This document shows, piece after piece, positions 1 to 12,205 of a stretch of 64,000 nt of DNA. Position numbers and translations under genes: made by a program. Numbering within the stretch: the stretch's first letter is position 1; each line of letters opens with the position of its first letter. A model generated the notes under the pieces. It made no database searches. It saw only the letters and a program-made list of their open reading frames with translations, and was not told the origin of the DNA. The DNA lies in the NCBI GenBank assembly GCA_032622095.1, contig CP136068.1:184268796-184332795 (forward strand), in the 5' to 3' direction. The stretch comes from Siphonodentalium dalli. Lineage: Eukaryota > Mollusca > Scaphopoda > Gadilida > Siphonodentaliidae.

Positions 1-777
1 ATTGCCATCTTTATATTTTCCCATGCTGGCAACTTAAACAAGGTACCCAAATGCCCCACACTTCCCCGGGTCATGGGGTACAGTGGAATTCCATAACATA
101 CCCTAAAACAACAACCGAAATAGGTATTCATTCAAAGAGGGAAATTCGTTCTGTGGTAACACACATTCATATAGTTGAAACATAAGGCTGTATTAATACT
201 TCCACCCAATCGGGGAGGAGTGGGACACAGTTTCAATCCATATGGCCCAATTCTAATCTGACAAACTAATTGAAAAACGTTCTGTTTGGGGTCTACATGT
301 AGAAGATAAAAGCAACCAGGAATGGTATTTTCCAAAGATCTGCTCAACTCTATATTACTGTAACTAACAGTCCCAATGTACACCAAGCCACATGTCCCAC
401 TCTACCCCGACATGGTCATGTATCAGTTGAGTCAATATTTTAGCAACACGCCTATACTAAGGTATTGAAACAGATATACAATTTGAAGCCCAAACACAGT
501 TGTTTCAGAGCTCAGAGTCGGTAAGAAAATATCTCTCATATATAAAATTTCAAAATGTTGTGTTCGGAAAAATATTGCTCAGATTCCATAAAAATCACAT
601 AAAAAATATAATATGCTTGCTACACGTTTGATTCATGTCATATGTTCTGGGGACATCTTATGAGCATCAAATGAATCCATACAGATGAGGCAACTCATCG
701 ATGGTATGGAGTTATCTCCACTGTCCCACGGTACCCACTGTCCCACTCCACCCCAGTTTCCCCTACACTGCAGAGAC
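1..777. other. No feature recognised
   Basis: AT-rich sequence without a clear tandem period, inverted repeat or recognisable coding motif. A minus-strand open frame of 84 codons at 132-386 shows no domain I know and is short enough to be chance. The phrase 'gtcccac(t/g)' recurs near 380-400 and 720-750 but does not form an array. Confidence 0.5.
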
Positions 778-1464
778 TCAAATTTGATGTTCACCATTTT
801 AGGGGCCCATCATAGAAAATGAGTAGGTGGCTAAATCTTGGGATTCTGTGAATATAATATGGATGTTGGGACATATCTGAACATTCTGCATCTGTACATG
901 ACACCGATATAGTTGACTTACGTTTTCACTGCACGGGCTCCATATCGGGGTTCAAACATTTAAGGGCCCATCACTGAAAATGTGTATGTGCCTATATTTT
1001 TGGATTCTGGCATATAATATGGATGTTGGGCATATATAGAGCGTCCTGCAGCTGTACATTACTCATATATAGTTGACTTAGGTTTTCACTGCACGAACTT
1101 CATTTTGGGGTTCAAACAGAAATTGTGTATGTGCCTATACTTTGGATTCTGGCATATAATATGGATGTTGGGACAAATGTGGACCGTCCTGCATCTGTAC
1201 ATGACTCATATATACATGTAGTTGAATTAGGTTTAAACTGCACGGGCTCAAATTTGGGGTTCACCATTTCAAGGGCCCTTTCATAGAAAATGGGTAGGTG
1301 CCTAAATCTTTGGATTCTGGGTATATAGTGTAGTTGTTAGGACATAACTGGAATCTCCTGCATCTGTACATGACTCAGATATAGTTGACTTAGGTTTAGA
1401 CTACACGGGCTCCAATTTGGGGTTCACCATTTTAAGGGCCCATCATAGAAAATGGGTAGGTGCT
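778..1464 (+). repeat. Degenerate ~160-bp tandem repeat, about 4 copies
   Basis: Four diverged copies of one unit lie head to tail. Each runs from a 'ggggttca' start through 'aagggcccatca', 'ttggattctgg', 'ggatgttggg', 'gcatctgtacatgac' and 'atatagttgactta'. The 'ggatgttggg'-type anchor falls at 861, 1021, 1163 and 1331, so spacing is 142-168 bp. A fifth copy begins near 1417 and stops after 'atgggtaggtgc', where the 68-bp satellite starts. No coding function is suggested. Confidence 0.8.
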
Positions 1465-4425
1465 AGAATTGAGTTTGAATCTCTTGTTTTTTAAATATTT
1501 TCATTCCTTAGCAGTTTAGCAGCAGAGCACTGCTAGAATTCAGTTTGAAACTCTCTTTTTTAATATTTTCATTCCTTCGCAGTTTAGCAGCATAGCACTG
1601 CTAGAATTGAGTTTGAAACTCTTTTTTTTAATATTTTCATGCCTTAGCAGTTTAGCAGCATAGCACTGCTAGAATTCAGTTTGAAACTCTCTTTTTTAAT
1701 ATTTTCATTCCTTAGCAGTTTAGCAGCATAGCACTGCTAGAATTGAGTTTGAAACTCTCTTTTTTAATATTGTCATTCCTTAGCAGTTTAGCAGCAGAGC
1801 ACTGCTAGAATTGAGTTTGAATCTCTTGTTTTTTAATATTTTCATTCCTTAGCAGTTTAGCAGCATAGCACTGCTAGAATTCAGTTTGAGACTCTATTTT
1901 TTAATATTTTCATCCCTTAGCAGTTTAGCAGCATAGCACTGCTAGAATTGAGTTTGAAACTCTCTTTTTTAATATTTTCATTCCTTAGCAGTTTAGCAGC
2001 ATAGCACTGCTAGAATTGAGTTTGAAACTCTCTTTTTTAATATTTTGATGCCTTAGCAGTTTAGCAGCATAGCACTGCTAGAATTCAGTTTGAAACTCTC
2101 TTTTTTAATATTTTCATTCCTTAGCAGTTTAGCAGCATAGCACTGCTAGAATTGAGTTTGAATCTCTTATTTTTTAATATTTTCATTCCTTAGCAGTTTA
2201 CCAGCAGAGCACTGCTAGAATTCAGTTCGAATCTCTTTTTTTAATATTTTCAATCCTTAGCAGTTTAGCAGCAGAGCACTGCTAGAATTGAGTTTGAATC
2301 TCTTGTTTTTAATATTTTCATTTCTTAGCAGTTCAGCAGCAGAGCACTGCTAGAATTGAGTTTGAATCTCTTTTTTTTTATATTTTCATTCCTTAGCAGT
2401 TTAGCAGCAGAGCACTGCTAGAATTGAGTTTGAAACTCTCTTTTTTAATATTTTCATTCCTTAGCAGTTTAGCAGCATAGCACTGCTAGAATTGAGTTTG
2501 AATCTCTCTTTTTTAATATTTTCATTCCTTAGCAGTTTAGCAGCATAGCACTGCTAGAATTGAGTTTGAATCTCTTTTTTTTTTTAATATTTTCATTCCT
2601 TAGCAGTTTAGCAGCATAGCACTGCTAGAATTGAGTTTGAATCTCTCTTTTTTAATATTTTCATTCCTTAGCAGTTTAGCAGCATAGCACCGCTAGAATT
2701 GAGTTTGAATCTCTTGTTTTTTTAATATTTTCATTCTTTAGCAGGTTAGCAGCATAGCACTGCTAGAATTGAGTTTGAAACTCTCTTTTTTAATATTTTC
2801 ATTCGTTAGCAGTATAGCAGCAGAGCACTGCTAGAATTCCGTTTGAGACTCTCTTTTTTAATATTTTCATTCCTTAGCAGTTTAGCAGCATAGCACCGCT
2901 AGAATTGAGTTTGAATCTCTTGTTTTTTTTAATATTTTCATTCTTTAGCAGTTTAGCAGCAGAGCACTGCTAGAATTGAGTTTGAAACTCTCTTTTTTAA
3001 TATTTTCATTCCTTAGCAGTTTAGCAGCATAGCACTGCTAGAATTGAGTTTGAATCTCTTGTTTTTTAATATTTTCATTTCTTAGCAGTTTAGCAGCATA
3101 GCACTGCTAGAATTGAGTTTGAATCTCTTATTTTTTAATATTTTCATTCCTTAGCAGTTTAGCAGCAGAGCACTGCTAGAATTCAGTTTGAATCTCTTTT
3201 TTTAATATTTTCATTCCTCAGCAGTTTAGCAGCAGAGCACTGCTAGAATTGAGTTTGAATCTTTTGTTTTTTAATATTTTCATTTCTTAGCAGTTTAGCA
3301 GCATAGCACTGCTAGAATTGAGTTTGAAACTCTCTTTTTTAATATTGTCATTCCTTAGCAGTTTAGCAGCAGAGCACTGCTAGAATTGAGTTTGAATCTC
3401 TTGTTTTTTTAATATTTTCATTCCTTAGCAGTTTAGCAGCATAGCACTGCTAGAATTCAGTTTGAGACTCTCTTTTTTAATATTTTCATCTCTTAGCAGT
3501 TTAGCAGCATAGCACTGCTAGAATTGAGTTTGAAACTCTCTTTTTTAATATTTTCATTCCTTAGCAGTTTAGCAGCATAGCACCGCTAGAATTGAGTTTG
3601 AATCTCTTGTTTTTTTAATATTTTCATTCTTTAGCAGTTTAGCAGCAGAGCACTGCTAGAATTGAGTTTGAAACTCTCTTTTTTAATATTTTCATTCCTT
3701 AGCAGTTTAGCAGCATAGCACTGCTAGAATTGAGTTTGAATCTCTTGTTTTTTAATATTTTCATTTCTTAGCAGTTTAGCAGCATAGCACTGCTAGAATT
3801 GAGTTTGAATCTCTTATTTTTTAATATTTTCATTCCTTAGTAGTTTAGCAGCAGAGCACTGCTAGAATTCAGTTTGAATCTCTTTTTTTAATATTTTCAT
3901 TCCTCAGCAGTTTAGCAGCAGAGCACTGCTAGAATTGAGTTTGAATCTTTTGTTTTTTAATATTTTCATTTCTTAGCAGTTTAGCAGCATAGCACTGCTA
4001 GAATGGAGTTTGAATCTCTTGTTTTTTAATATTTTCATTCCTTAGCAGTTTAGCAGCATAGCACCGCTAGAATTGAGTTTGAATCTCTTGTTTTTTAATA
4101 TTTTCATTCTTTAGAAGTTTAGCAGCATAGCACTGCTAGAATTGAGTTTGAAACTCTCTATTTTAATATTTTCATTCGTTAGCAGTATAGCAGCAGAGCA
4201 CTGCTAGAATTCCGTTTGAGACTCTCTTTTTTAATAGTTTCATTCCTTAGCAGTTTAGCAGCAGAGCACTGCTAGAATTCAGTTTGAATCTCTTTTTTTT
4301 TATATTTTCATTCCTTAGCAGTTTAGCAGCAGAGCACTGCTAGAATTGAGTTTGAAACTCTCTTTTTTAATATTTTCATTCCTTAGCAGTTTAGCAGCAT
4401 AGCACTGCTAGAATTGAGTTTGATA
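1465..4425 (+). repeat. 68-bp satellite array, about 43 monomers
   Basis: Tandem array of a roughly 68-bp AT-rich unit, mostly well conserved. The unit contains 'ttagcagtttagcagca', 'gcactgctagaatt', 'gagtttgaaactc' and a T-run followed by 'aatattttcattcc'. Monomers vary in T-tract length and at fixed diagnostic sites (cataG/cagaG, gaattGag/gaattCag, actGcta/acCGcta). Each unit holds two short inverted repeats: TAGCAGT with ACTGCTA, and GAGTTT with AAACTC. Diagnostic variants recur about 686 bp apart, so there is a ten-monomer higher-order period in the right part. No open reading frame of note. Confidence 0.95.
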
Positions 4426-4852
4426 CGCCCTTTTATTTATTCAGTTGCACTTAGCACTTAGCCCCTCAAAATATGAGTACCAAAAAAAATTTGACCACGT
4501 TTCTTGCCATATCTATGTATTTGGGGACACTCCTGACTGTCATGGGTGATTGTGCTGTCGGTTGTCGTTGTCCACGTGTGAAGGGTAATGATTCGGGCGC
4601 AAATCGTCCAGTGCATGTGCTCGAATAGATATATATCATGCCATGAATCTCAACTCTGGTTAACGCCCGTAGAGAGCCTCACACACAGTGGCACCATATG
4701 GGGTTTCAGTATAGATCGAATAGATCTATATATAGTGGAATAGATTAGTAAAATAATTGTTCACATTGTGACTAAAGCATGAAATTTTGCACATATGTAC
4801 ATATTCACATACTAATTAATATTAGATATGGAGCCACGCTGAAATATTAATT

Positions 4853-5740
4853 TAACCCCTCTTTTAAGGGGTTTTCCGAATTTAAAGAGCGTTTCGTGAT
4901 TATATAATTTACGAAATGTCACAATTAATCTTACCATGGAATCTACGATTTAAAATTAGGCACATGCAGTAAGTATGACTCTTCGAGATGTAATGGCACA
5001 TTTTTAGGGCGAATATTGAACTCACCGTTCATGATGACTGTCAAAATGGCAACCGTAAGTGGAAATATTGATGTGTTTTCACTAATATCTTCTAGACCAG
5101 TTTCTTCTTTATGGAACTGGTTCGGAGATGTGACTTTATGTTGTATTGTTCATGTTAACTGATCCCTGGGGCAATGAAATATGCCATTATTGGATCCCAG
5201 CCACTTCCGATCCCTCAATAATTCGATTTTACAGAACACGACATGAAATTTCACAAAAATTCACCATTGGGATTCTAGTCATATTTCAACAAGAAATGAG
5301 CAGAACTGTGCAAAGTAAGTGAGGCATACCATTACTCATGAATATTTCAACTCAATGGAACCACAATTGTCGCTTGGGCTAAAAATGGCTGTCAAATTGG
5401 CGGCCAAAATATGGAAAATGGTAAATATTGTCCCATCGTGCCATGCAATCGCTTAAATGATGAATACACTTGGCTATTCTGTCATATATACATTGAATAC
5501 TAACATGTATGATGCATCATTGATAAGTGTTACTATTTCATTGCCAAAATTATAGGAATTCTCTTCAAGTAAAATGGAATTATCTTTGGTGTTTATTGTT
5601 TTGATCCGTTTTAAATGCGTCATCCATATGTGTTTTTAGAAAGATATACTCAAGCTGGCTTGCAAAACGTCCACAAAATTTGGTAGAATAGTTGATATTT
5701 TCAAATGTAGCCTATCCCGGACATTATTATCTGCTCTTCT
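4853..5740 (+). repeat. Left arm of ~0.9-kb inverted repeat (copy 1)
   Basis: The reverse complement of this arm is found, diverged, at about 8770-9725. Matching anchors include 'aaagagcgtttcg' against 'cgaaacgctcttta', 'gcacatgcagtaagtatgac' against 'gtcatacttactgcatgtgc', and 'tttcaactcaatggaacca' against 'tggttccattgagttgaaa'. By eye the arms differ at roughly a quarter of positions, so they are old. Long arms around a unique core are typical of foldback-type or long-TIR elements. No transposase is visible in the core. Confidence 0.8.
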
Positions 5741-5802
5741 GTAAAGGTAAACACATTGTGATTCACTTGGTTATTAAACGTGTTATTTAATCACGTGACA
5801 TA

Positions 5803-6261
5803 TGTGACCCGCCATATCAAATCCAGTCGGAAGTCGGGATTTTTTTACCATGTGCCAATGCATTCTCTTATATATGCGAGTCGACCATAGGTCGCCTCGC
5901 ATATATAAGAGAATGCATTGGCCTAACAATTTTTTACAATTTTAATAATTTTTTCTCGTATTCTTTAACAATTTTATAATTTCACCCATACATAGCCCCA
6001 GACAAACGTGAGCAGACGACACTGTTCTATATGCTTCTATATGTGTGTGGGGATCCCTGCAGGGTAATGGATGTTTTTTAGTTTATGTCCTAAAAATTGT
6101 CAGAAACATTTATTTAAAAAAAATGATAAAACATTGTTAGGCCAATGCATTCTCTTATATATGCGAGGCGACCTATGGTCGACTCGCATATATAAGATAA
6201 TGCATTGGCACAGGGTAAACAAAATCCCGACTTCCGACTGGATTTGATATGGCGGGTCACA
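5803..6261 (+). mobile_element. TA-flanked hairpin MITE (family 1), complete copy, 459 bp
   Basis: Non-autonomous DNA transposon. Terminal inverted repeats begin TGTGACCCGCCATATCAAAT and continue through 'ccagtcggaagtcggga'; TA flanks both ends (5801-5802 and 6262-6263). Inside each end lies a 69-nt near-perfect palindrome, at 5854-5922 and 6141-6209, with 27-bp arms GCCAATGCATTCTC...GAGAATGCATTGGC. The centre holds an asymmetric piece, 'agccccagacaaacgtgag' through 'tccctgcagggtaatgg'. No coding capacity. TA duplication fits Tc1/mariner-like mobilisation, but that is inference because no transposase is present. Confidence 0.9.
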
Positions 6262-6756
6262 TATATGTTCTATTCTGGTTGTCCCAGTACCTAATGCGGC
6301 ACGACAATTTCGTTTTAAATCATGCAGTATGTAGTTTTGCCGATAACTTTTTATGGGATTCTGGCCACGATTTTTAACGGAAATGAGCAGACCTCTTAAA
6401 CTGAACTGAGAGGGGCATAAGTATGTGCCTACTCTGACCCAAGAACACGTGGAACGATTATAGGTAAGTGGGTGTCAGACCAGGTAACATGTATAATGAC
6501 AGAGAAATAGCCAGCGTAATGCACTGGCAGGTGGACTAGAAGGACTTTTGAAAAGTCAAACAAGGATATTAGTGAAAACTGCTTAATAACATAAAATTTT
6601 CGGCCATTGGCAGCAAGATCAACTAATGTCAGGAAAACCGTTTCCTCCATTGTGCATATAAAATACCACCAAGATGAAGAACACTCTGACATTACCTCCA
6701 AATCGATTAACATATCATTGAGTTATTATGGAAGGTGGTAGCTACCAAAGATCCAA

Positions 6757-8570
6757 ATGTACAACTCACTCATGACCATACAATCATGTTATATATACAT
6801 AAACACCACACAAATGACAATGCAGACACTCGCTTTATACACATACACCTCACCCATAACCATACAACCATACTTAGGTTTACCCGTAAACCACACACAT
6901 GATTATACAGCCATGAGTCACCATTCATGTACACCAGGTATACTCCTACACATCACCCATGACCATGTACTAGTAGTCACTTCCTGTATACATATTCACC
7001 ACATTCGTGATCATACAGTCACTTCTTGTATACATGTTCGCCCCACCATTGGCCATACAATCACTCACTGTATATCTATTTCCACATTTTTGGCCATATA
7101 TCCACTCAAGATATACATATACACTGCAATCATAACAATAGAGAAACTCCGGGTATACATATACACATCACAAATGGCCATACAGCCCTTTTATATATAT
7201 ACTAATGACCCGCACAAATGGTCACACACTCCAGGCTTGAATACACTCCTCAAGACAATTCGGCCACTCACTGTATACCCATACTGGGCAATACACAACT
7301 TTCGTGGTCATACAGTCACTCATTGTTTAACAATTCACCTCACAATTGGTCATACGATGACTCCCTGTATATATATTGGCCACACACGTGGTCATATAGC
7401 CAATAAATATATACAATGCACATACACACCCCACCAATGCATATTATAGAGTCACTCCAGGTATACATTGGCACCTCATAATTGACCATACATACCTTCT
7501 AGATATAGCAATACAACGCGCAGCACCTCACCATTGGCGTGGTCACTCTCTGTATACCCTTTCTTCACACACATGACAATATACCAACTCAAGATATACA
7601 TATACACCCCACTCATGACCATATAATCAATCCATGTATACATATAAACCTCACCAATTAGTATACCAATATCCTACACGACCATTCGTACACATCGCCC
7701 ATACAATTAAATCCAGTCGGAAGTCGGGATTTTTTTACCTTGTGCCAATGCATTCTCTTATATATGCGAGTCGACCATAGGTCGCCTCGCATATATAAGA
7801 GAATGCATTGGCCTAACAATTTTAATAATTTTTTCTCGTATTCTTTAACAATTTTATAATTTCACCCATACAGAGCCCCAGACAAACGTGAGCAGACGAC
7901 ACTGTTCTATATGCTTCTATATATGTGTGGGGCTCCCTGCAGGGTAATGGATGTTTTTAAAAATTGTCAGAAACATTTATTTAAAAAAATGATAAAACAT
8001 TGTTAGGCCAATGCATTCTCTTATATATGCGAGGCGACCTATGGTCGACTCGCATATATAAGAGAATGCATTGGCACAGGGTAAAACAAATCCCGACTTC
8101 CGACTGGATTTGATATGGCCATACAATTCAGCCACTCGATTTACTCACACACCCCATACATGATCATTCAGCTACTTCTGTATACATATACATCCACCAA
8201 TACAGTCACGGCAGATATGCATATACATCACATATACAACCAAGACAACAAGGGTACTTCATATATGTCCACACGCCGCTAATGACCATCCAGCTTTACT
8301 CCAAGTATACATATGCACTTCAGCAATCATGACCGTACAGTCATTCCATTACACTTATATGCATTACATATAAGCATACAGCCACTCCCTATTTATTTAT
8401 TCATACATCCACAGTCCCACACATAATCATACAGCCAACATATGTACACATGTACATATACACCCATCCCTGACAATAGTCACCCATTCGTGATCATAAA
8501 ATAACTCCCTGTAGAACTATTCACATCATCTATGATCACACATTCATTCCCTGGCTGTCATTTTGACATA
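6757..8570 (+). repeat. Degenerate 42-bp minisatellite (copy 1)
   Basis: A degenerate tandem repeat with a period near 42 bp, of the form 'tgtatacatattcacc' + 'catgaccatacagtcactcc'. It forms the core between the inverted arms and is interrupted by the MITE at 7709-8119. The 230-codon plus-strand open frame at 6757-7449 is a read-through of this repeat: rich in Thr, Ile, His and Tyr and repetitive at about 14 residues, because 42 is a multiple of three. I do not regard it as a gene. The same array is at 22131-23720. Confidence 0.8.
7709..8119 (+). mobile_element. Hairpin MITE family 1, outer ends eroded
   Basis: Same structure and orientation as the copy at 5803: two 69-nt palindromes (7744-7812 and about 8007-8075) and the central 'agccccagacaaacgtgag' block. 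The outer TIR bases (TGTGACCCGCC) are missing on the left, where the element begins at 'aaatccagtcgg', and on the right it stops at 'gatatggc'. It sits in the 42-bp minisatellite at the position occupied by the truncated copy at 23018-23302, so the insertion predates the block duplication. Confidence 0.85.
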
Positions 8571-8769
8571 CACCATATATTAAGTTCATTTTCATGATAA
8601 TGGTCGAGAATAGTCACATTATATGGTTTCACTCAGTTCCGTTTAAACGTTCTGCCCTTGTATGTTCAAAATATGGTTATATTCAAAACATGGCCAGAGT
8701 CCCAAATGACATTTTTGGCAAAATATCATACTACAGTACATCATTCAAAATGAATTTTTCATTGCCATT

Positions 8770-9725
8770 GCTAACTCTTGGAATAATCATGTTCGGGATA
8801 TATGTAAACAAAAATCAACTGTTTTTTTTTTTACCAAATTCGGTTGCTATTTTGGAAGCCATCTTGAGTAATTTTGTCTAAAAACACATCAGTGTGACAC
8901 ATTTAAGGCAGATCAAAACAATTAACACTTTCATAGCAAAGATATTTCCATTTACTTGAATAAATGATCCAAACCTGAAAAGTAATTTTACAGAAAAATA
9001 CAATAATTCTAGTAATGTTAGTGGTTACATTAGTAACACTTAACCACTATGCATCAGAATGTTATAATTTAATGTATATAAGACAGAATAGACAATTTTA
9101 TTTATCGACAACAACTTGTAAACGATTACATGGCATGATGGGCAAATATTTACCGTTTCCCAGGTTTGGGAGGCCATTTTGGCAGCCATTTTCAGACCAA
9201 GTGACCATTTTGGTTCCATTGAGTTGAAATGTTCATAAGCCATGGTATGCCTCACTTGGTGTGCACAATTTTGTCCATTTCTTGTTAAAAATTATGACTA
9301 GAATCCTAACGGTGATTTTTTATAAAATGTCATACCGAGTTCTGTCAAATATAATTTTTGAGGGATTGGGAGGGGCTAGGACCGCATGAATGGTATATTT
9401 CATTGCTCAAATGATCAGTTCATATGAATAACACAAAAATAAAGTTACAAATCTGATCCAGTTCCATACAGCAGAAACTGATCTAGAAGATATTAGTGAA
9501 AAAACGTCAAATTTTCGACTTACGGCTACCATTTTGACGGCCATCTTAGACGGGAGTTGCAATTTTACCCTAAAAATGTGGCATTATATCTCGCAAAGTC
9601 ATACTTACTGCATGTGCCAAATTTTAAATTACATATTTCATGGTAAGATTAATTGTGACATTTAATAAATTATATAATCGCGAAACGCTCTTTACATTTG
9701 GAAAATCCATTAAAAGAGGGGTTAA
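8770..9725 (-). repeat. Right arm of ~0.9-kb inverted repeat (copy 1)
   Basis: Inverted, diverged partner of 4853-5740, ending at 'aaaagaggggttaa', which mirrors 'ttaacccctcttttaa' at the left arm's outer edge. Overlapping short open frames on both strands at 9015-9255 read through the arm and have no recognised motif. Confidence 0.8.
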
Positions 9726-10374
9726 AGTGACCACCACGCTGACGTGCATAAATATTCCTCTTCAAAATATAGTAGCTCCGTTTAACACGACGGTGTCATG
9801 AGGACGATGGCATGCTAGTCTCAGACTGGACCAGTTATTCCTGAATACCGATCACCAATGGAATAGTTTGGAGCATGTTTATGGATTGTCACACCAATTG
9901 ACCTCGGATCTGTTTTCATATATGGAAAATCCCCGGTTAAGTTTAGGTGCAGCGGACTCGGTGGATCACGCCATACATGGTATGTCGACGAAGCACATTG
10001 TGTAACGATCGATAAGCGGTGACAATCCTGTCTAAATTAATCTGCTATGATTCGCATGGTATTCCAAGTATAACACTGGTACCCGCATACCGATAATAGA
10101 GACCTTTCGCAAAATCACGAATACGATTACGGATATGGACCATATCCTGCAAGTATGCGGCCAAAACTTCAATCTTTACGCGCGGGGGGTTCTTATGTGA
10201 GACGAAATATACCCCACTCAGTTTAATTATGTGCAGATGTGTCAATGAAGTGCCACCGGGCCTGCTTGGGGACGCGCAAACATTATCCGTGTGGTGTATA
10301 ACACACGGATAAGAACATGGGATCTGAAAGAGACACACATACTGTTAACAATCAAATATATGTGACACTGAATA

Positions 10375-11746
10375 TAGTGGCACATATGTCGTCTCACCAA
10401 TTAACCATCGTATGTAAGTTGTCATGGTATCCACCTTACTAGGACATTATATCATATGTCGTCTCACCAATTAACCATCGTATGTAAGTTGTGGTGGTAT
10501 CCACCTTACTAGGACAATATATCATATGCCGTCTCACATATTAACCATCGTATGTAAGATGTGATGGTATCCACCTTACTAGGACAATATATCATATGTC
10601 GTCTCACCAATTAACCATCGTATGTAAGTTGTCATGGTATCCACCTTACTAGGACATTATATCATATGTCGTCTCACCAATTAACCATCGTATGTAAGTT
10701 GTCATGGTATCCACCTTACTAGGACATTATATCATATGCCGTCTCACATATTAACCATCGTATGTAAGTTGTGGTGGTATCCACCTTACTAGGACAATAT
10801 ATCATATGCCGTCTCACATATTAACCATCGTATGTAAGATGTGATGGTATCCACCTTACTAGGACAATATATCACATACCGTCTCACATATTAACCATCG
10901 TATGTAAGTTGTGATGGTATCCACCTTACTAGGACAATATATCCTATCCGTAATAGTAACAGTGATGTGTCCACCTTACTAGGACATTATATCATATGCC
11001 GTCTCACATATTAACCATCGTATGTAAGTTGTGGTGGTATCCACCTTACTAGGACAATATATCACATACCGTCTCACATATTAACCATCGTATGTAAGTT
11101 GTGATGGTATCCACCCTACTAGGACAGTATATCATATGCCGTCTCACATATTAACCATCGTATGTAAGTTGTGATGGTATCCACCTTACTAGGACAATAT
11201 ATCACATACCGTCTCACATATTAACCATCGTATGTAAGTTGTGATGGTATCCACCTTACTAGGACAATATATCATATGCCGTCTCACATATTAACCATCG
11301 TATGTAAGTTGTGATGGTATCCACCTTACTATGACAATATATCATATGCCGTCTCACATATTAACCATCGTATGTAAGTTGTGATGGTATCCACCTTACT
11401 AGGACATTATATCATATGCCTTCTCACATATTAACCATCGTATGTAAGTTGTGGTGGTATCCACCTTACTAGGACAATATATCATATGCCGTCTCACATA
11501 TTAACCATCGTATGTAAGTTGTGGTGGTATCCACATTACTAGGACAATATATCGTATGCCGTCTCACATATTAACCATCGTATGTAAGTTGTGATGGTAT
11601 CCACCTTACTAGGGCAATATATCATATGCCGTCTCACATATTAACCATCGTATGTAAGTTGTGGTGGTATCCACCTTACTAGGACATTATATCATATGTC
11701 GTCTCACATGTTAACCATCGTATGTAAGTTGTGATGGTATCCACCT
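10375..11746 (+). repeat. 70-bp satellite array 1, about 19-20 monomers
   Basis: Unit of 70 bp with 'tatcatatgccgtctcac', 'attaaccatcgtatgtaag', 'tggtatccaccttactagga'. Variants include caccaat/cacatat, tcatgg/tggtgg/tgatgg and cattat/caatat. One interrupted monomer near 10943-10975 contains 'tccgtaatagtaacagtgat', which resembles the subterminal part of the enclosing TIR, so the monomer may have arisen from the element's own end. Confidence 0.95.
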
Positions 11747-12205
11747 TCATATATGGAAAATCCCCGGTTAAGTTTAGGTGCAGCGGACTCGGTGGATCAC
11801 GCCATACATGGTATGTCGACGAAGCACATTGTGTAACGATCGATAAGCGGTGACAATCCTGTCTAAATTAATCTGCTATGATTCGCATGGTATTCCAAGT
11901 ATAACACTGGTACCCGCATACCGATAATAGAGACCTTTCGCAAAATCACGAATACGATTACGGATATGGACCATATCCTGCAAGTATGCGGCCAAAACTT
12001 CAATCTTTACGCGCGGGGGGTTCTTATGTGAGACGAAATATACCCCACTCAGTTTAATTATGTGCAGATGTGTCAATGAAGTGCCACCGGGCCTGCTTGG
12101 GGACGCGCAAACATTATCCGTGTGGTGTATAACACACGGATAAGAACATGGGATCTGAAAGAGACACACATACTGTTAACAATCAAATATATGTGACACT
12201 GAATA

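Larger units (their letters stand above)
4521..10280 (+). repeat. 5.7-kb duplicated block, copy 1
   Basis: This block is repeated in the same orientation at about 19848-25445, offset roughly 15.35 kb at the left end. Shared landmarks, in order: 'gtcgttgtccacgtgtg' (4565 and 19886), the left inverted arm, the minus-strand piece around 6430-6713, the 42-bp minisatellite, a hairpin MITE in the same place, the right inverted arm, and the segment ending in 'gtgtcaa(t/g)gaagtgccacc'. Differences are substitutions and indels, including a different stretch at 5740-6370. Copy 1 continues rightward into the 70-bp satellite; copy 2 does not. It is probably either a large non-autonomous mobile element or a segmental duplication of one. 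Confidence 0.85.

Noticed and set aside
5854-5922. Rho-independent terminator or bacterial regulatory hairpin
   Set aside because: The hairpin is the subterminal module of a MITE found about 20 times in this window, and nothing else here is prokaryotic.
6429-6713. MLIDLEVMSECSS... frame present three times
   Set aside because: The three copies sit in duplicated repeat blocks and diverge at their C-terminal ends. No known domain, and selection cannot be inferred.
6757-7449. 230-codon frame as a repeat protein
   Set aside because: It is the 42-bp minisatellite read in frame; the corresponding frames in copy 2 are broken and shifted by indels.
10375-11746. CRISPR-like regular repeats
   Set aside because: The 70-bp monomers are repeated along their full length with no variable spacer.
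10045-12169. Two identical 97-codon minus-strand frames as a duplicated gene
   Set aside because: The frame includes the TIR sequence of a mobile element, the identity comes from a recent higher-order duplication, and the diverged third copy at 25081 lacks the same frame.
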